Below are positions 25,826-35,155 of a stretch of 64,000 nucleotides of DNA, piece by piece; the first letter of the stretch is position 1; every line of letters begins with the position of its first letter. The position numbers and the translations under genes are program-made. The stretch is from positions 1 to 64,000 of the forward strand of contig CAKRCW010000011.1 of NCBI GenBank assembly GCA_934309145.1, written 5' to 3'. The DNA comes from an uncultured Lachnospiraceae bacterium (lineage in GTDB: Bacteria; Bacillota; Clostridia; Lachnospirales; Lachnospiraceae). The notes beneath the pieces are model-generated. The model ran no database searches. It was given only the letters and a program-made list of their open reading frames with translations, and had not been told where the DNA came from.

Positions 25826-25850
25826 TGTAACATAACGCTGTTATGTTACA
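25826..25850. promoter_or_regulatory. TetR autoregulatory operator
   Basis: TGTAACATAAC-GCT-GTTATGTTACA is a perfect 11-bp dyad 35 bp upstream of tetR. It shares ACATAAC-N3-GTTATGT with the site at 25101-25119. It covers the -10 box of the tetR promoter. Confidence 0.8.
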
Positions 25851-25871
25851 ATAAGATTGTCAGAATGTCAA
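25843..25871 (-). promoter_or_regulatory. Promoter of tetR
   Basis: Minus-strand TTGACA (25871-25866), 17-nt spacer and TAACAT (25848-25843). The -10 lies inside the operator at 25826-25850. Confidence 0.65.
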
Positions 25872-25989
25872 CAATTTTTTCAAGACATTTCAAGGTAATA
25901 ATAAATTATCAAAAAATAAAATTATATGTAAGATTATCTTGAAAACAAAATTATTTTGAAATTATGACTGGAAATTAATTGCCAAATAT

Positions 25990-26131
25990 AACATGATACT
26001 GGGGCAGGTGGCATTTGAAAAACCGTTTAAGCACGCCAGCACTTAGCGAGCGTTCCGCGAGCTTAGTACTGCTGCGTGATTAATCGAACGAGAGTGTGTT
26101 TTTCAAATGCCACCTGCCCTGGTATCATGTT
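25990..26131. repeat. Long palindrome family, copy B (diverged core)
   Basis: Arms 25990-26023 and 26098-26131 (34 nt, about two mismatches) flank a 74-nt core. The core keeps GCCAGCACTTA and TTAGTACTGCTGC of the family but is otherwise changed. Begins 14 nt after the stop of the GatD-like gene on the minus strand. Confidence 0.8.
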
Positions 26132-26144
26132 GTAACTTGTGTAT

Positions 26145-26939
26145 CTAATTTTCTGTTATGATTCCTTCTAACTTCTTCTTATTTTTGATAAATTCCTTTT
26201 TGGCATTAAATGAATTCCTTGCAATCGACATATAGTTTAATTTATCATCATTATAATCATCAAGTGATACGCCCTTTGCCTTAAGTATATCCTTTATTAT
26301 ATATACTCCGAACCATGGATTGCCTGCCAACAATGGACCTACTGTATTTGTGAACATGAGGTTCTTGTATCTTGCACCCTCAGCATTGCCCTTACAGTTA
26401 TTGCCGTAACCATATATAAGAGTTCCAAGCGGTGTCGCGGCCTTGCCTAGCGTAAAGTCCATTCTCTGTATCTGACATCCGATTATTTCCATTCCATCTT
26501 CGGTTTTCCAATAAATATCATCTCCGTATACTTCCTTAGTAAGCATAGGCATCTTGGTTCTATTTAAGGCTCTTGCCTGCATATCAATTATTCTAAGTCC
26601 GTCATTTGCAGAGCCGTCATCTAAGTAGTATCTCTTTCCAAATATACATCCGGTTGAGCCTGTTACTAATATGTGTCCGTCATTTTCTATATAATCCTTA
26701 AGTCTCTGCTCATAGTTTCTTATATCGTCCGTGACATAACGGATATCTCTTAACTGACCTGCTCCCATTATTATCAAATCAACATTCGATAAATCAGGCA
26801 GCTCATCAGCAGTATTTACCTTTATCAGGTTTGCCTCCATATCCATTGACTCAACTATCTTGACTATGGACATTGCATTTCCCCTATCTCCGTGGAGATT
26901 AAGTATATCAGGGTATAACCATACTATATTTATCTTCAT
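26145..26939 (-). CDS. GatD-like (CobB/CobQ-type) glutamine amidotransferase-fold protein
   Basis: A 264-residue class I glutamine amidotransferase-fold protein. By family and by the MurT-like gene next to it (26 bp), the partner role would be amidation of D-Glu in lipid II peptide to isoglutamine. Landmarks: WLYPDILNLHGDRGN start and IYGYGN-x6-GARYKN-type stretch late in the protein. Odd: the nucleophile motif ICGGYQ-like is replaced by VTGSTGCIFGK (a Cys at 98 is displaced), and the usual His-Gly-Pro near the end is TNTVGPLL. Both catalytic residues seem absent by motif placement. Either ammonia is not taken from glutamine, or alternative residues work. Confidence 0.7.
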   Translation of the reverse strand: MKINIVWLYPDILNLHGDRGNAMSIVKIVESMDMEANLIKVNTADELPDLSNVDLIIMGAGQLRDIRYVTDDIRNYEQRLKDYIENDGHILVTGSTGCIFGKRYYLDDGSANDGLRIIDMQARALNRTKMPMLTKEVYGDDIYWKTEDGMEIIGCQIQRMDFTLGKAATPLGTLIYGYGNNCKGNAEGARYKNLMFTNTVGPLLAGNPWFGVYIIKDILKAKGVSLDDYNDDKLNYMSIARNSFNAKKEFIKNKKKLEGIITEN

Positions 26940-26965
26940 AATCTATTCTCCTCGTCTATCACTCA

Positions 26966-28336
26966 TTACTTTCCAAACTTCTTTACACTGTTTAAGCAGT
27001 CATAATAAGAGTGCATCCATGTAAGAAGATATACGTTGTTACAGTCATATTTCATAAGCTCCTTCAACAGCTCATCATAATTTCTGGTTGGCATTATAGT
27101 TATATTGTCAGGTGATACACCTTCTAATACAAGTCTTATTGCCTCATCATAACAAACTGTTTCCGACATACATATATATCTTACAACACTGTCATTTACT
27201 ATCTTGCCAAAATCACAGTCATATGAATAATAAACACCCGTATAATTAGGAATAAAGTCTACTACCTCACACAAATCTAATACAATTATCTTCTCTTTCT
27301 TATCTGATGATGTAACATTTATAGCACTCTGGAGTGTAACAGGAGTTTCCTGCTTGATTCTCAGATAATTAATAGTCTTGCCTCCGGCAGTCATCTTCTC
27401 AACTCGTCCACTCTGTATCTTGAATTCCTTAATGGACTTCTGTATACTGTCATGACTTATTCCCTCATGTCTTGCAAATGCAATCATTGAAGCATAACAA
27501 TATAAGAAATCTGTGCTTATATATTTTACTTTGAAACTCTCATCACCGACACTGATTGTGTTTTTCTCTTTGTCAGCAGCTACAACTGTTGCCTCATCAG
27601 GGCTCTTTAACTCACAGGCTGTACATTTGAACTTACCTATGTTAAGGAGGTTCTCGTACTCGTATTTTATCGCACGGCTACATACAGGACATGAGCTTGC
27701 AACTGTAAATTTATTGTCATTTATAGCTTCAGCAGCTTCTCCTGCAACTCCATAATAGCTCGCTCCTCCGGTCGGCTCATCACCCTCCCGAAGTCCAAAC
27801 GATGCACAGTTTGGCTCATCTCTATTAAGGATAAGATGCACATCAGGTGTTATGGCGTTTTTAATCTTATTCATTATAACGCCTGGCTCACCATTTCTCT
27901 GTGACTGATCCTTAAGGACATTTGTCACAAGTATAATATCAGGCTTAATCTGTTTGCTCACAAGAGGGATATATCTCTCATCAACCTCAAGCACAACATA
28001 ATCTACATCAACATATCCATTTAACTTAGAGCTTCTTATTAAAGCTGTGGCAACTCCACGTCCCATGTTAGCTCCAACAGCATTGGTACATATAGTCTTT
28101 CCATCGCTCTTTATAAGCTGTGCAAGCATACCTGTTGTCGTTGTCTTTCCACTTGTACCTGTAACCATAACAATCTTGGTGTCCGGTTTAAATGTAAAGC
28201 AGCTTACAAAATCCTTCTTTATCATGCACGCAAATCCACCCGGCCATGTAGTCCCAGATATTCCAGGTAATATCTTAATAATACCATACACACACTTTCC
28301 TACCAGCAAGGCTAATCTAAACAGTAACTTTCCCAT
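26966..28336 (-). CDS. MurT-like Mur ligase family protein
   Basis: A 456-residue MurT-type ligase; MurT with GatD amidates the peptidoglycan stem. Start at 28336 (MGKLLFRLAL) follows AAGGAGG; an ATG 13 codons upstream has no ribosome binding site. P-loop MVTGTSGKTTTTG (57-69), the zinc-ribbon insert CPVC-x20-CTAC (about residues 210-240) typical of MurT, and a DUF1727 C-terminal domain. In that domain the expected NPAG and ADGxDxSWIWD motifs are replaced by KQETP and NYTGVYYSYDCDFG. The pair therefore seems a divergent relative of canonical MurT/GatD. Forms an operon with the GatD-like gene. Confidence 0.75.
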   Translation of the reverse strand: MGKLLFRLALLVGKCVYGIIKILPGISGTTWPGGFACMIKKDFVSCFTFKPDTKIVMVTGTSGKTTTTGMLAQLIKSDGKTICTNAVGANMGRGVATALIRSSKLNGYVDVDYVVLEVDERYIPLVSKQIKPDIILVTNVLKDQSQRNGEPGVIMNKIKNAITPDVHLILNRDEPNCASFGLREGDEPTGGASYYGVAGEAAEAINDNKFTVASSCPVCSRAIKYEYENLLNIGKFKCTACELKSPDEATVVAADKEKNTISVGDESFKVKYISTDFLYCYASMIAFARHEGISHDSIQKSIKEFKIQSGRVEKMTAGGKTINYLRIKQETPVTLQSAINVTSSDKKEKIIVLDLCEVVDFIPNYTGVYYSYDCDFGKIVNDSVVRYICMSETVCYDEAIRLVLEGVSPDNITIMPTRNYDELLKELMKYDCNNVYLLTWMHSYYDCLNSVKKFGK

Positions 28337-28387
28337 CTTGTTCCTCCTTGTTTTGTGGCTATTATGTGCCACCATAACTCATATGCT

Positions 28388-28415
28388 ATCATACTATATC
28401 ATTCTGTAAAGTCAA
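28388..28415 (-). promoter_or_regulatory. Promoter of the murT-like operon
   Basis: Minus-strand TTGACT (28415-28410), 16-nt spacer and TATGAT (28393-28388), 51 nt before the chosen murT start. Confidence 0.6.
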
Positions 28416-28438
28416 CTTTTATTTTCATAGATTTTTAT

Positions 28439-28644
28439 AAAATAATCATTGGCACATTTCATTTCTGCGGGGCTTACATATGGTGACCGGTTCTATGCAG
28501 GGACGTTTGCGACAGCCAGCACTTAATAAGTGCGTAGCACGAATTTAGTGCTGCTGCTCGGAGCAACCAAGCGAAAGCGGTCCCGTAATAGAATTGGTCA
28601 CCATATGTAAGCCCCGCAGAAATGAAATGTGCAATAATTATTTT
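28439..28644. repeat. Long palindrome family, copy C
   Basis: A 206-bp palindrome: outer arms of about 60 nt pair nearly fully (few mismatches), with AAAATAATCATTGGCAC at the left tip, around the core 28497-28584. The core holds two nested small hairpins, GCACTTAATAAGTGC and AGCACGAATTTAGTGCT. Begins 11 nt after the stop of the transglutaminase gene. Confidence 0.9.
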
Positions 28645-28654
28645 GCAGAAATTT

Positions 28655-30964
28655 TTATATAAATTTTTTCTTGTGCGTCTTTATCCAGTAAATAGCATCA
28701 TCATATTCCTGCTTAGTAATACTGTGATTTGAGAAACCGGCTCTCTCCAAAATGTCAATAATGTGCTCTGCATCCTCGCTTTCTCCGGCTACCCATATAA
28801 TCTGGTCATGGTAGTTAATAAGACCTCTGTACTCCTTGTATCTTTTTCTTAGTATGTTGCAATACCACGAATATCTCATAATCAGTCGGTCATTTATATC
28901 TGCCCTTATAAATCTGATTCCAATCATGGCAAGAATACCAAGCCTTATAGCAACGAATACTGCAATTATTGCCAACACAACCTTAAGTATTCCGTAGCAT
29001 ATTTTCTTAATCATTTCATCAGAAAGTGTAAATCCTCCATTACTATTATCAGAGGCATTTCCATTATTATCTCCTCTATCTCCCACTACATTCTCGAATA
29101 CCTCCCAGAAGTCTACTACCTCCTCCTCGTCACCTGAAGGTGTCACATCAACGACCTGCCATCCCATTCCCTGTGTATATATCTCCACCCAGGCATGTGC
29201 ATCTGCATCCGTAACATTTACTTCAACAAGAGCAGTCTCGCCAAGCTCAGAATATCCGTCATAGTAATCACTGTAGCTTTCTCCCTCAACCAGCTCACCG
29301 TCTGTCATCTGATAATAGTCTATCGCGTATCCCTCTACATATCTTGCCGGAATACCCATATATCTGAAAATAAGTGTTGCCGCAGATGCATAATGTGCAC
29401 AATATCCCTTTTGATTATCCTCCAAGAAATAATTCACAAAATCCTCATTCTTAGGTGTCTTTCCAGGACGTATTGTATACGGGATGTTCTCCTGAAAATA
29501 CGTTCCAACAGCATCTACAACCTCATCAGCACTGTTTCCACTCAGATTAAGCTCATCCACAAAATCGGCAATAACCTCCCTGTTCTCATCCGGAACATAT
29601 AAATCATCCTGCGTAAATGAGCCATTTTCACCATATGCACTCTCATTAACCCGAGCTTCATTGCCATATAATCTAGGATAGTATTCTATCTCAACATTAC
29701 CCCTGTTATCCAGTGCACTTGTTTCTGTATAATATGGCAGATAATTTCTGGATGGATCAGCACCAACATTTCTCACTTTCATAATACCTCTGGCACTTCC
29801 TGTAAGGTTATTGGCATAAGCCTCCTTAAGTGCATCTGCCTCAGGTGTAAGTGTATTATCATACCATTTCAGATTATCAATGCTTGTCCATGAATTCTGA
29901 TATGGGTTATAGTTCTCACCTATAAATGAGCGAAGATATATATTCTTGTAGCTGTAAGGTGTTACCTGAACAACTAAATCAGTCTCATAATCAAGTCTTA
30001 CCGTTGACACATCTCCAAGTCGTCCACTGTCAAGACCTCCAACATCATTTGACATATGGAAAAATCCACTCCAGCCATCCATAAGCAACGTGCTTACGCC
30101 TGCCATAGTAAGCTCCTTGTATTTATTACCTGTATATCCTGAATTAAAGCTTCCCTTTGGTCGAAATGATGATACTGCAATTATAACAACCACTGCATAG
30201 ACAAGAGCCATCACTCCCGCCTGAACCATGGCTTTTACATCATATACATATGATACGCTTTTTTTCTTGTTTTCAAACACTGCATCACTACGTTTTACAG
30301 AAACCTGCGGACTGTAATGTCGTCCGGATTTAAGCACATAGGTCATAGCTATTCCTGCTATAAGCATAATGGTGTAAAGCATATCAGGCTCTTCTGTCAT
30401 GTAAAGAGGAATAACATTGAAGAACATTACTATAAATATTGCAGTCAAATACTGCATCCGACGTGATATGTATACATTCAGAAGAATATCTAAAACAATT
30501 CCTATAAATATAGCCGCACAGGTTATCGTGACATATCTGTTGTCAATCTGCTCATTGTAGAGCTTCCTGATATCTATATCAAAGTATTCTGCTGCATCAT
30601 CCACCGTTATATTAACAATCGCATAAAATCCACTGTTTATATATACCCTGAACAGATAAACCAACGCCCCAAATGTGACAAGTAAAAACAGATATCCAAG
30701 ATTTTCCACCAAAAGCCTATAGTAAAGCAACGCACAACAAATAGCCATGATACCTATTACGATATGGCACATGGCGACATTATATTTTATACCGAATGAG
30801 GATAAATAAAATCCTATACTTCCCATGGAAAGTAGGTACACGATAACGCCCTTCAACAGTAAGGTGAGAAGTCTGTTTTCTGTACTTCCATAAAACGAAT
30901 TACCTATCCTTATACCATCACATATTATATTGTCATCTATTGTCTGTTTATTTTTCTTAGCCAC
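28655..30964 (-). CDS. Transglutaminase-like domain protein, TgpA-type
   Basis: A 769-residue membrane protein with about seven N-terminal membrane segments (residues 30-240), an extracytoplasmic transglutaminase core and one more C-terminal membrane segment before a cytoplasmic DUF4129-like tail. The catalytic triad is visible: GYCAHYASAATL (Cys about 528), AHAWVEIYT (His) and QVVDVTPS (Asp). GTG start shared by one base with the DUF58 stop codon. TgpA-type proteins with DUF58 and MoxR neighbours form a conserved envelope-linked module of unknown substrate. Last gene of that operon. Confidence 0.85.
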   Translation of the reverse strand: MAKKNKQTIDDNIICDGIRIGNSFYGSTENRLLTLLLKGVIVYLLSMGSIGFYLSSFGIKYNVAMCHIVIGIMAICCALLYYRLLVENLGYLFLLVTFGALVYLFRVYINSGFYAIVNITVDDAAEYFDIDIRKLYNEQIDNRYVTITCAAIFIGIVLDILLNVYISRRMQYLTAIFIVMFFNVIPLYMTEEPDMLYTIMLIAGIAMTYVLKSGRHYSPQVSVKRSDAVFENKKKSVSYVYDVKAMVQAGVMALVYAVVVIIAVSSFRPKGSFNSGYTGNKYKELTMAGVSTLLMDGWSGFFHMSNDVGGLDSGRLGDVSTVRLDYETDLVVQVTPYSYKNIYLRSFIGENYNPYQNSWTSIDNLKWYDNTLTPEADALKEAYANNLTGSARGIMKVRNVGADPSRNYLPYYTETSALDNRGNVEIEYYPRLYGNEARVNESAYGENGSFTQDDLYVPDENREVIADFVDELNLSGNSADEVVDAVGTYFQENIPYTIRPGKTPKNEDFVNYFLEDNQKGYCAHYASAATLIFRYMGIPARYVEGYAIDYYQMTDGELVEGESYSDYYDGYSELGETALVEVNVTDADAHAWVEIYTQGMGWQVVDVTPSGDEEEVVDFWEVFENVVGDRGDNNGNASDNSNGGFTLSDEMIKKICYGILKVVLAIIAVFVAIRLGILAMIGIRFIRADINDRLIMRYSWYCNILRKRYKEYRGLINYHDQIIWVAGESEDAEHIIDILERAGFSNHSITKQEYDDAIYWIKTHKKKFI

Positions 30965-32001
30965 TATACATTCTCCCTGATATGAATAACCGCCTGTCCA
31001 TTCTCTGAGGTTACATGTATATAAGCTTTCATCTCAGGATGAACGCTTGACATATGCGATGCCGCCTCGTCAGCACCCTCATAGGTTTTCTCATAAAACA
31101 ACTTTGCAAATGCATCATTTAACTCGTCCGGATAATCTATTCTTATATCCTCATACTCATATCTGTTAATAGAAAAATACATAAGCCTTACAGTAGTCTT
31201 ATCCGATATCATCTGATAAATCATTGTATATGTTACGGCTAAAATCTGTGTAAGCACCTCTTTGTCAACATTACAAAGCTCTGGCAACACAACAAGCTGC
31301 TTGTCGGACATGCTTACTCTGTCTTTAACCATAAGTATGTCTCTCTTTGCAGACAGCTTCCAGTGTATACTCATCAGCTTATCGCCAGGTATATATTCTC
31401 GTATCTCCTGTACGTCCGAGAAGTCATTTCCACGTTTTGTGCTCTCCTCACTCTCTAACATACCTTGTTCAAAATTAACCACATCATAGCTCACATCACT
31501 AATTCTAAGCGGCATTATTATTGCCTCCGCAAATGTCTTTGCTTTAAGCTTGAGATAGAACATTCCGAGTATATCCTTTATATCTACTCTCTTTACTTCA
31601 AGCTTGATAACTCCCGGATAGTGAGCAATAATCGGAAGCTTTATCGTATATCCACCTCTTGCATGCACAGGAACTGATATAATCTGCTCCCCGACAGTTC
31701 CAAAAAATTCATTGCTGACAGTTATATGAACCTTTGCATCAAGCGACATTAAAAATGAAGGATTGTGTACATCTATTATAAAATATGTCTCGTCATCCTG
31801 ATTACCATATAAATCTGATGCACGATTTATCTCAACAGATACAAAATGTCTCAATATGAAATTGCCTATAATGGATAACACCGGTGCAGCCGCAAGCATA
31901 ATAAGTACTATGAAAAAAAAGTGACTGTGTAAAAACCAAAACATCAATACACTATATGCCACTACCACCAGATATCCAATTATACTGAGTATATTAATCA
32001 T
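30964..32001 (-). CDS. DUF58 domain protein
   Basis: A 345-residue protein with two N-terminal membrane segments (about 8-50) and the DUF58 core. Landmarks: the EIREYIPGDKLMSIHWKLSAKRD-type motif, broken here as EIREYIPGDKLMSIHWKLS, and KRGNDFSDVQE. In family knowledge DUF58 proteins pair with MoxR ATPases. The ORF overlaps the TgpA gene by one base and is 15 bp after the MoxR gene. Confidence 0.85.
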   Translation of the reverse strand: MINILSIIGYLVVVAYSVLMFWFLHSHFFFIVLIMLAAAPVLSIIGNFILRHFVSVEINRASDLYGNQDDETYFIIDVHNPSFLMSLDAKVHITVSNEFFGTVGEQIISVPVHARGGYTIKLPIIAHYPGVIKLEVKRVDIKDILGMFYLKLKAKTFAEAIIMPLRISDVSYDVVNFEQGMLESEESTKRGNDFSDVQEIREYIPGDKLMSIHWKLSAKRDILMVKDRVSMSDKQLVVLPELCNVDKEVLTQILAVTYTMIYQMISDKTTVRLMYFSINRYEYEDIRIDYPDELNDAFAKLFYEKTYEGADEAASHMSSVHPEMKAYIHVTSENGQAVIHIRENV

Positions 32002-32016
32002 AGTCTCTCCATATTT

Positions 32017-32943
32017 CTATATGCGCGGTGCTGTAACCTGACCAAGTACATTATACATAGCATGAACCATATCAAGTCCCTGTGCTTTTCCTCTTGCTGA
32101 CAACTTAACTCTGTGTCCCAATGTATCTTTTACAACACTCTGAACATCAAGTGCTGTTACATAATCTCTTCCGTCCACAACAGCCATCGCCTTAGCCATA
32201 CGAAGAAGGGCTATTGTACCTCTAGGACTTGCTCCCATGGAAAAGATATCTAATTTTCTCGTAGACTCAACTATATTTACAATGTATTCATATATTTCAT
32301 CTTTGACATAAAGGTCATTTGACATTCTTCTTAATTCTACAAGCTCGTCTATATTCATGATTTCCTGAACATTATTAAGAGGCTTTGCAGCATTTCCCTT
32401 AAGTATCTGTACCGCATCTGCATGACTTGGATAACCCATTGACAGGCATACCATGAATCTGTCAAGCTGAGATTCCGGCAGCATCTGTGTTCCAGATGAA
32501 CCATATGGATTCTCAGTAGCAATAACTATGAATGGTTCTGGCAGCTTTCTTGTCACTCCATCAACCGTGGCTGTGCCCTCCTCCATAACCTCAAGCAGCG
32601 CTGACTGTGTCTTAGGTGACGTTCTGTTTATCTCGTCTGCCAGAAAGAGGTTACAAAATACAGAACCAGCTTTATATTCAAACTCCTTAGTGGCTGAATT
32701 GTACATCGAAAATCCCAATATATCAGAAGGAAGCACATCAGGTGTAAACTGTACACGCTTATAATCAAGTGACATGCTCTTCGCAAATGTCATTGCAAGT
32801 GTAGTCTTACCAACTCCCGGTATATCCTCCATAAGGATATGACCTCCCGCTATCATGGCTGCAAGCACTTTCTTAACAACGTCCTCTTTTCCCTTTATAA
32901 CCTTATTAACTTCCTGTTGTATAGCTGTAAGTTTACCCTGCAT
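32017..32943 (-). CDS. MoxR family AAA+ ATPase
   Basis: A 308-residue AAA+ ATPase. Walker A is EDIPGVGKTTLA, Walker B LFLADEINR, with sensor 1 PFIVIATENPYG and an arginine finger near SQLDRFM. MoxR proteins act as chaperones for metallo- or surface complexes, usually with DUF58 and a von Willebrand or transglutaminase partner. First gene of the operon; the terminator at 32982-33011 isolates it from the Rpn gene upstream. Confidence 0.92.
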   Translation of the reverse strand: MQGKLTAIQQEVNKVIKGKEDVVKKVLAAMIAGGHILMEDIPGVGKTTLAMTFAKSMSLDYKRVQFTPDVLPSDILGFSMYNSATKEFEYKAGSVFCNLFLADEINRTSPKTQSALLEVMEEGTATVDGVTRKLPEPFIVIATENPYGSSGTQMLPESQLDRFMVCLSMGYPSHADAVQILKGNAAKPLNNVQEIMNIDELVELRRMSNDLYVKDEIYEYIVNIVESTRKLDIFSMGASPRGTIALLRMAKAMAVVDGRDYVTALDVQSVVKDTLGHRVKLSARGKAQGLDMVHAMYNVLGQVTAPRI

Positions 32944-32981
32944 ACATTTAAACCTCCATTTAGCTTTATATGTAATATCAT

Positions 32982-33011
32982 ATCAAAAAAAGCGTGGAAA
33001 GTCCACGCTTT
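32982..33011 (-). terminator. Terminator of the second Rpn gene
   Basis: AAAGCGTGGA (32989-32998), 3-nt loop, TCCACGCTTT (33002-33011); in minus-strand direction seven T residues follow. It closes the Rpn transcript 17 nt after its stop and separates it from the MoxR operon. Confidence 0.88.
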
Positions 33012-33028
33012 ATGTGTGTCATGTGTAT

Positions 33029-33904
33029 TTATTTTGAAGGGTGTAAAACCTCGTTCACATACTCAACTGAGACAGGAACCAATTCTGATATTTCCTCAGG
33101 TGTTTTTCCACAGTCATTATATGCCTGTATTTTTCCAATTATATTTCCTTTCTCTAACCCCTTCTGCAAGCCCTCTTCCCGTCCAATATCTATCATAGTT
33201 CTCTCGTGTAGTTCCTCATCGTATTCATATATACTCATAGCGACAACCTCCGCTCTGTTTTTAAGAAGAAATTCACTTAGAATTCCCTCCTTTATACATT
33301 CATCAACTGCTCTGTTTACCGCATCATTCAAGCTCATATTCTTCTGATAATCTCTTACTCTGTCAACATAAAGCATATACTCCTTTAATGATGGACAACT
33401 ATCTAACAATTCATCATTATATCCAGAATTAATATTTATCTGGATAACCACAAGCTCAAGACTTGGATTTTCTTCATTATGTACAAATGCCTCCGAAAGC
33501 CTCATTTCCTTGCGAGCCGGCTGTTCTTCCTCCCCATTGTAAAACACTATAAACTTAGGATTAGGCAATCTTATAAGTCTCGGTGAATAGATATCCTTGT
33601 TTCTATAAAAATGTGAATATGATCTTGATACATAATCCAAGTCCCTTAATGGCATATTGGGATTCACCGTGGACTGATGCTCATATAGATTAAGCCTCAT
33701 ATCTATCACACATGAAATATCATTCTTCACCGTCATATATATGGCATTCTCCAATGTCGTGACAGTCAAATCATCAGTATTAGTATACTGCGTTTCATTT
33801 ATCGCATTATATAAAGACAGTAACTTGTGCTTATCAGAAAATAACATTCTAAAAACTGTGTCCTTATACTTGCAATTTACTACATTTTTCTCTTCATTGT
33901 ACAT
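33029..33904 (-). CDS. Rpn family nuclease / PD-(D/E)XK transposase-like protein, second copy
   Basis: A 291-residue homologue of 2930-3838: YKDTVFRMLFSDKHKLLSLYNAI at the N-terminus, nuclease core MRLNLYEHQSTVNPNMP, then KFIVFYNGEEEQP and MRLSEAF. The C-terminal tail contains EEGLQKGLEKGN-type repeats common in this family. It shares these blocks with copy one but the identity looks only moderate, so the two are old relatives, not recent duplicates. The GGAGG ribosome binding site is sequestered in a hairpin (33907-33952). Confidence 0.85.
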   Translation of the reverse strand: MYNEEKNVVNCKYKDTVFRMLFSDKHKLLSLYNAINETQYTNTDDLTVTTLENAIYMTVKNDISCVIDMRLNLYEHQSTVNPNMPLRDLDYVSRSYSHFYRNKDIYSPRLIRLPNPKFIVFYNGEEEQPARKEMRLSEAFVHNEENPSLELVVIQININSGYNDELLDSCPSLKEYMLYVDRVRDYQKNMSLNDAVNRAVDECIKEGILSEFLLKNRAEVVAMSIYEYDEELHERTMIDIGREEGLQKGLEKGNIIGKIQAYNDCGKTPEEISELVPVSVEYVNEVLHPSK

Positions 33905-33906
33905 AT

Positions 33907-33952
33907 AATTCCTCCTTCATTGGGCTATAACCCATATGTGCAGGAGGAAATT
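33907..33952 (-). promoter_or_regulatory. Hairpin masking the ribosome binding site of the second Rpn gene
   Basis: In minus-strand direction AATTTCCTCC (33952-33943) can pair with GGAGGAATT (33915-33907), the Shine-Dalgarno region, with an inner TGGG/CCCA stem. The layout parallels the one before the first Rpn gene. Confidence 0.5.
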
Positions 33953-34159
33953 ACCTCTCTTATATGTTCCTCTTTCCTCACTGCTTATATTTTTGTGTGA
34001 ATTTAAGCATTGAAGTTCATGGATTCTAGGAATCTAAGATATGGTAAAGATGTACCACCTAATATAGAATTGAATTTAATGCTTTGTATTATACTACCAC
34101 ATTTAATTCTGTATTGCAATAAAACAAATTACGTTTCACATAATTTTAACACTTTAAAA

Positions 34160-35149
34160 TCACCAACACAGTTTACAAGCACTATACCCCATCTCCTCTG
34201 CCTGTTTTCTGGTTATCTGTGTTGCTCTATAAGGATTCATGCTGCCACAATTATTTATAGAATGGTATTTACTGCCGGTGGCAGAAATCCACACCAACTC
34301 ACTATCGTCCTGTGCGCCTGTATCTGATATTTCGCCTGTTTCATCCATATATGTGGAATCCATTTTGGTTGACGTGTCCGCCACATATGTCTGTTCCTCA
34401 TAGGAATCTCCAGTTGCATAATCTATATGTATTCCCGGCTGTATATTATAGCAGTACACATTAAAGCATATACCACTGCCTGAATCTTCAACCGAATATC
34501 CCTCTAATAGCACACCACTTGCCACCAGATTATTGCCCTCGAATATAGGTGTTACTCTATACAAAACATGATTATTATTTGCCTCCAGATATTCGTAAAT
34601 CATATTCTCAAACGGAAGCATTCCATTTATATTTAGATATCTTGTCCCTGTAATGAGATTTCTGGCATTGTCATTTTCACCGGTTAGCTGATATCCAATC
34701 AAATGACATCTGTTATATAAATAATTGCCATCAATTATGTCATTATACTTAACTGTATGCCATCCGGTTGGTTTAATATCACCTATCTCACCTCTCGGTT
34801 CTGTCGGCATAAGCTCGTGGCAAACATTAGCATATGCAGCACCACATCTGCCAAGCTCATCCAATTCACTGTAATTCTCAAATGCCTCTGAGTTACTTCT
34901 TTCTTCCTGCGTAAAAAACGGTTTATTATTATTAATCTCAATATATGGAGCACCTTGATAATCAGGGATGTCCTCAAGTGATATGCAGGATTCAGGAACC
35001 TCATTATAATCCGAACCACTATTATTATCTGAGATATTGTATGTAATTAATCCTGCGCCTACAACCAAAGCCAGTATAAGCGTTGTTATATACCATTTTC
35101 CACTCTGTCTGTTTTTCTTATCTTCTTTGTTTAATCGTGTGTGTAGCAA
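34160..35149 (-). CDS. Membrane-anchored DNA/RNA non-specific endonuclease
   Basis: A 329-residue nuclease. One N-terminal membrane segment (about 19-39) places the catalytic domain outside. The endonuclease core covers about 75-245 with the NRCHLIGYQL motif (His; equivalent of DRGH) and the NLITGTRYLN stretch that contributes the metal-binding Asn. A C-terminal segment with YHSINNC, ending in GYSACKLCW, looks like an Ada-type or zinc-ribbon tail. The start is a TTG, 6 bp after the stop of the permease/propeller gene, with AGG-type ribosome binding site. Family members are secreted for nucleotide scavenging, DNA uptake or competition; the operon link to an ABC exporter is unusual. Confidence 0.8.
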   Translation of the reverse strand: MLHTRLNKEDKKNRQSGKWYITTLILALVVGAGLITYNISDNNSGSDYNEVPESCISLEDIPDYQGAPYIEINNNKPFFTQEERSNSEAFENYSELDELGRCGAAYANVCHELMPTEPRGEIGDIKPTGWHTVKYNDIIDGNYLYNRCHLIGYQLTGENDNARNLITGTRYLNINGMLPFENMIYEYLEANNNHVLYRVTPIFEGNNLVASGVLLEGYSVEDSGSGICFNVYCYNIQPGIHIDYATGDSYEEQTYVADTSTKMDSTYMDETGEISDTGAQDDSELVWISATGSKYHSINNCGSMNPYRATQITRKQAEEMGYSACKLCW

Positions 35150-35155
35150 TATCTA

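Noticed and set aside
33953..34159. Possible gene in the region before the second Rpn gene
   Set aside because: A short plus-strand frame begins there but overlaps the nuclease 3' end and has no ribosome binding site. Nothing else convincing was seen.
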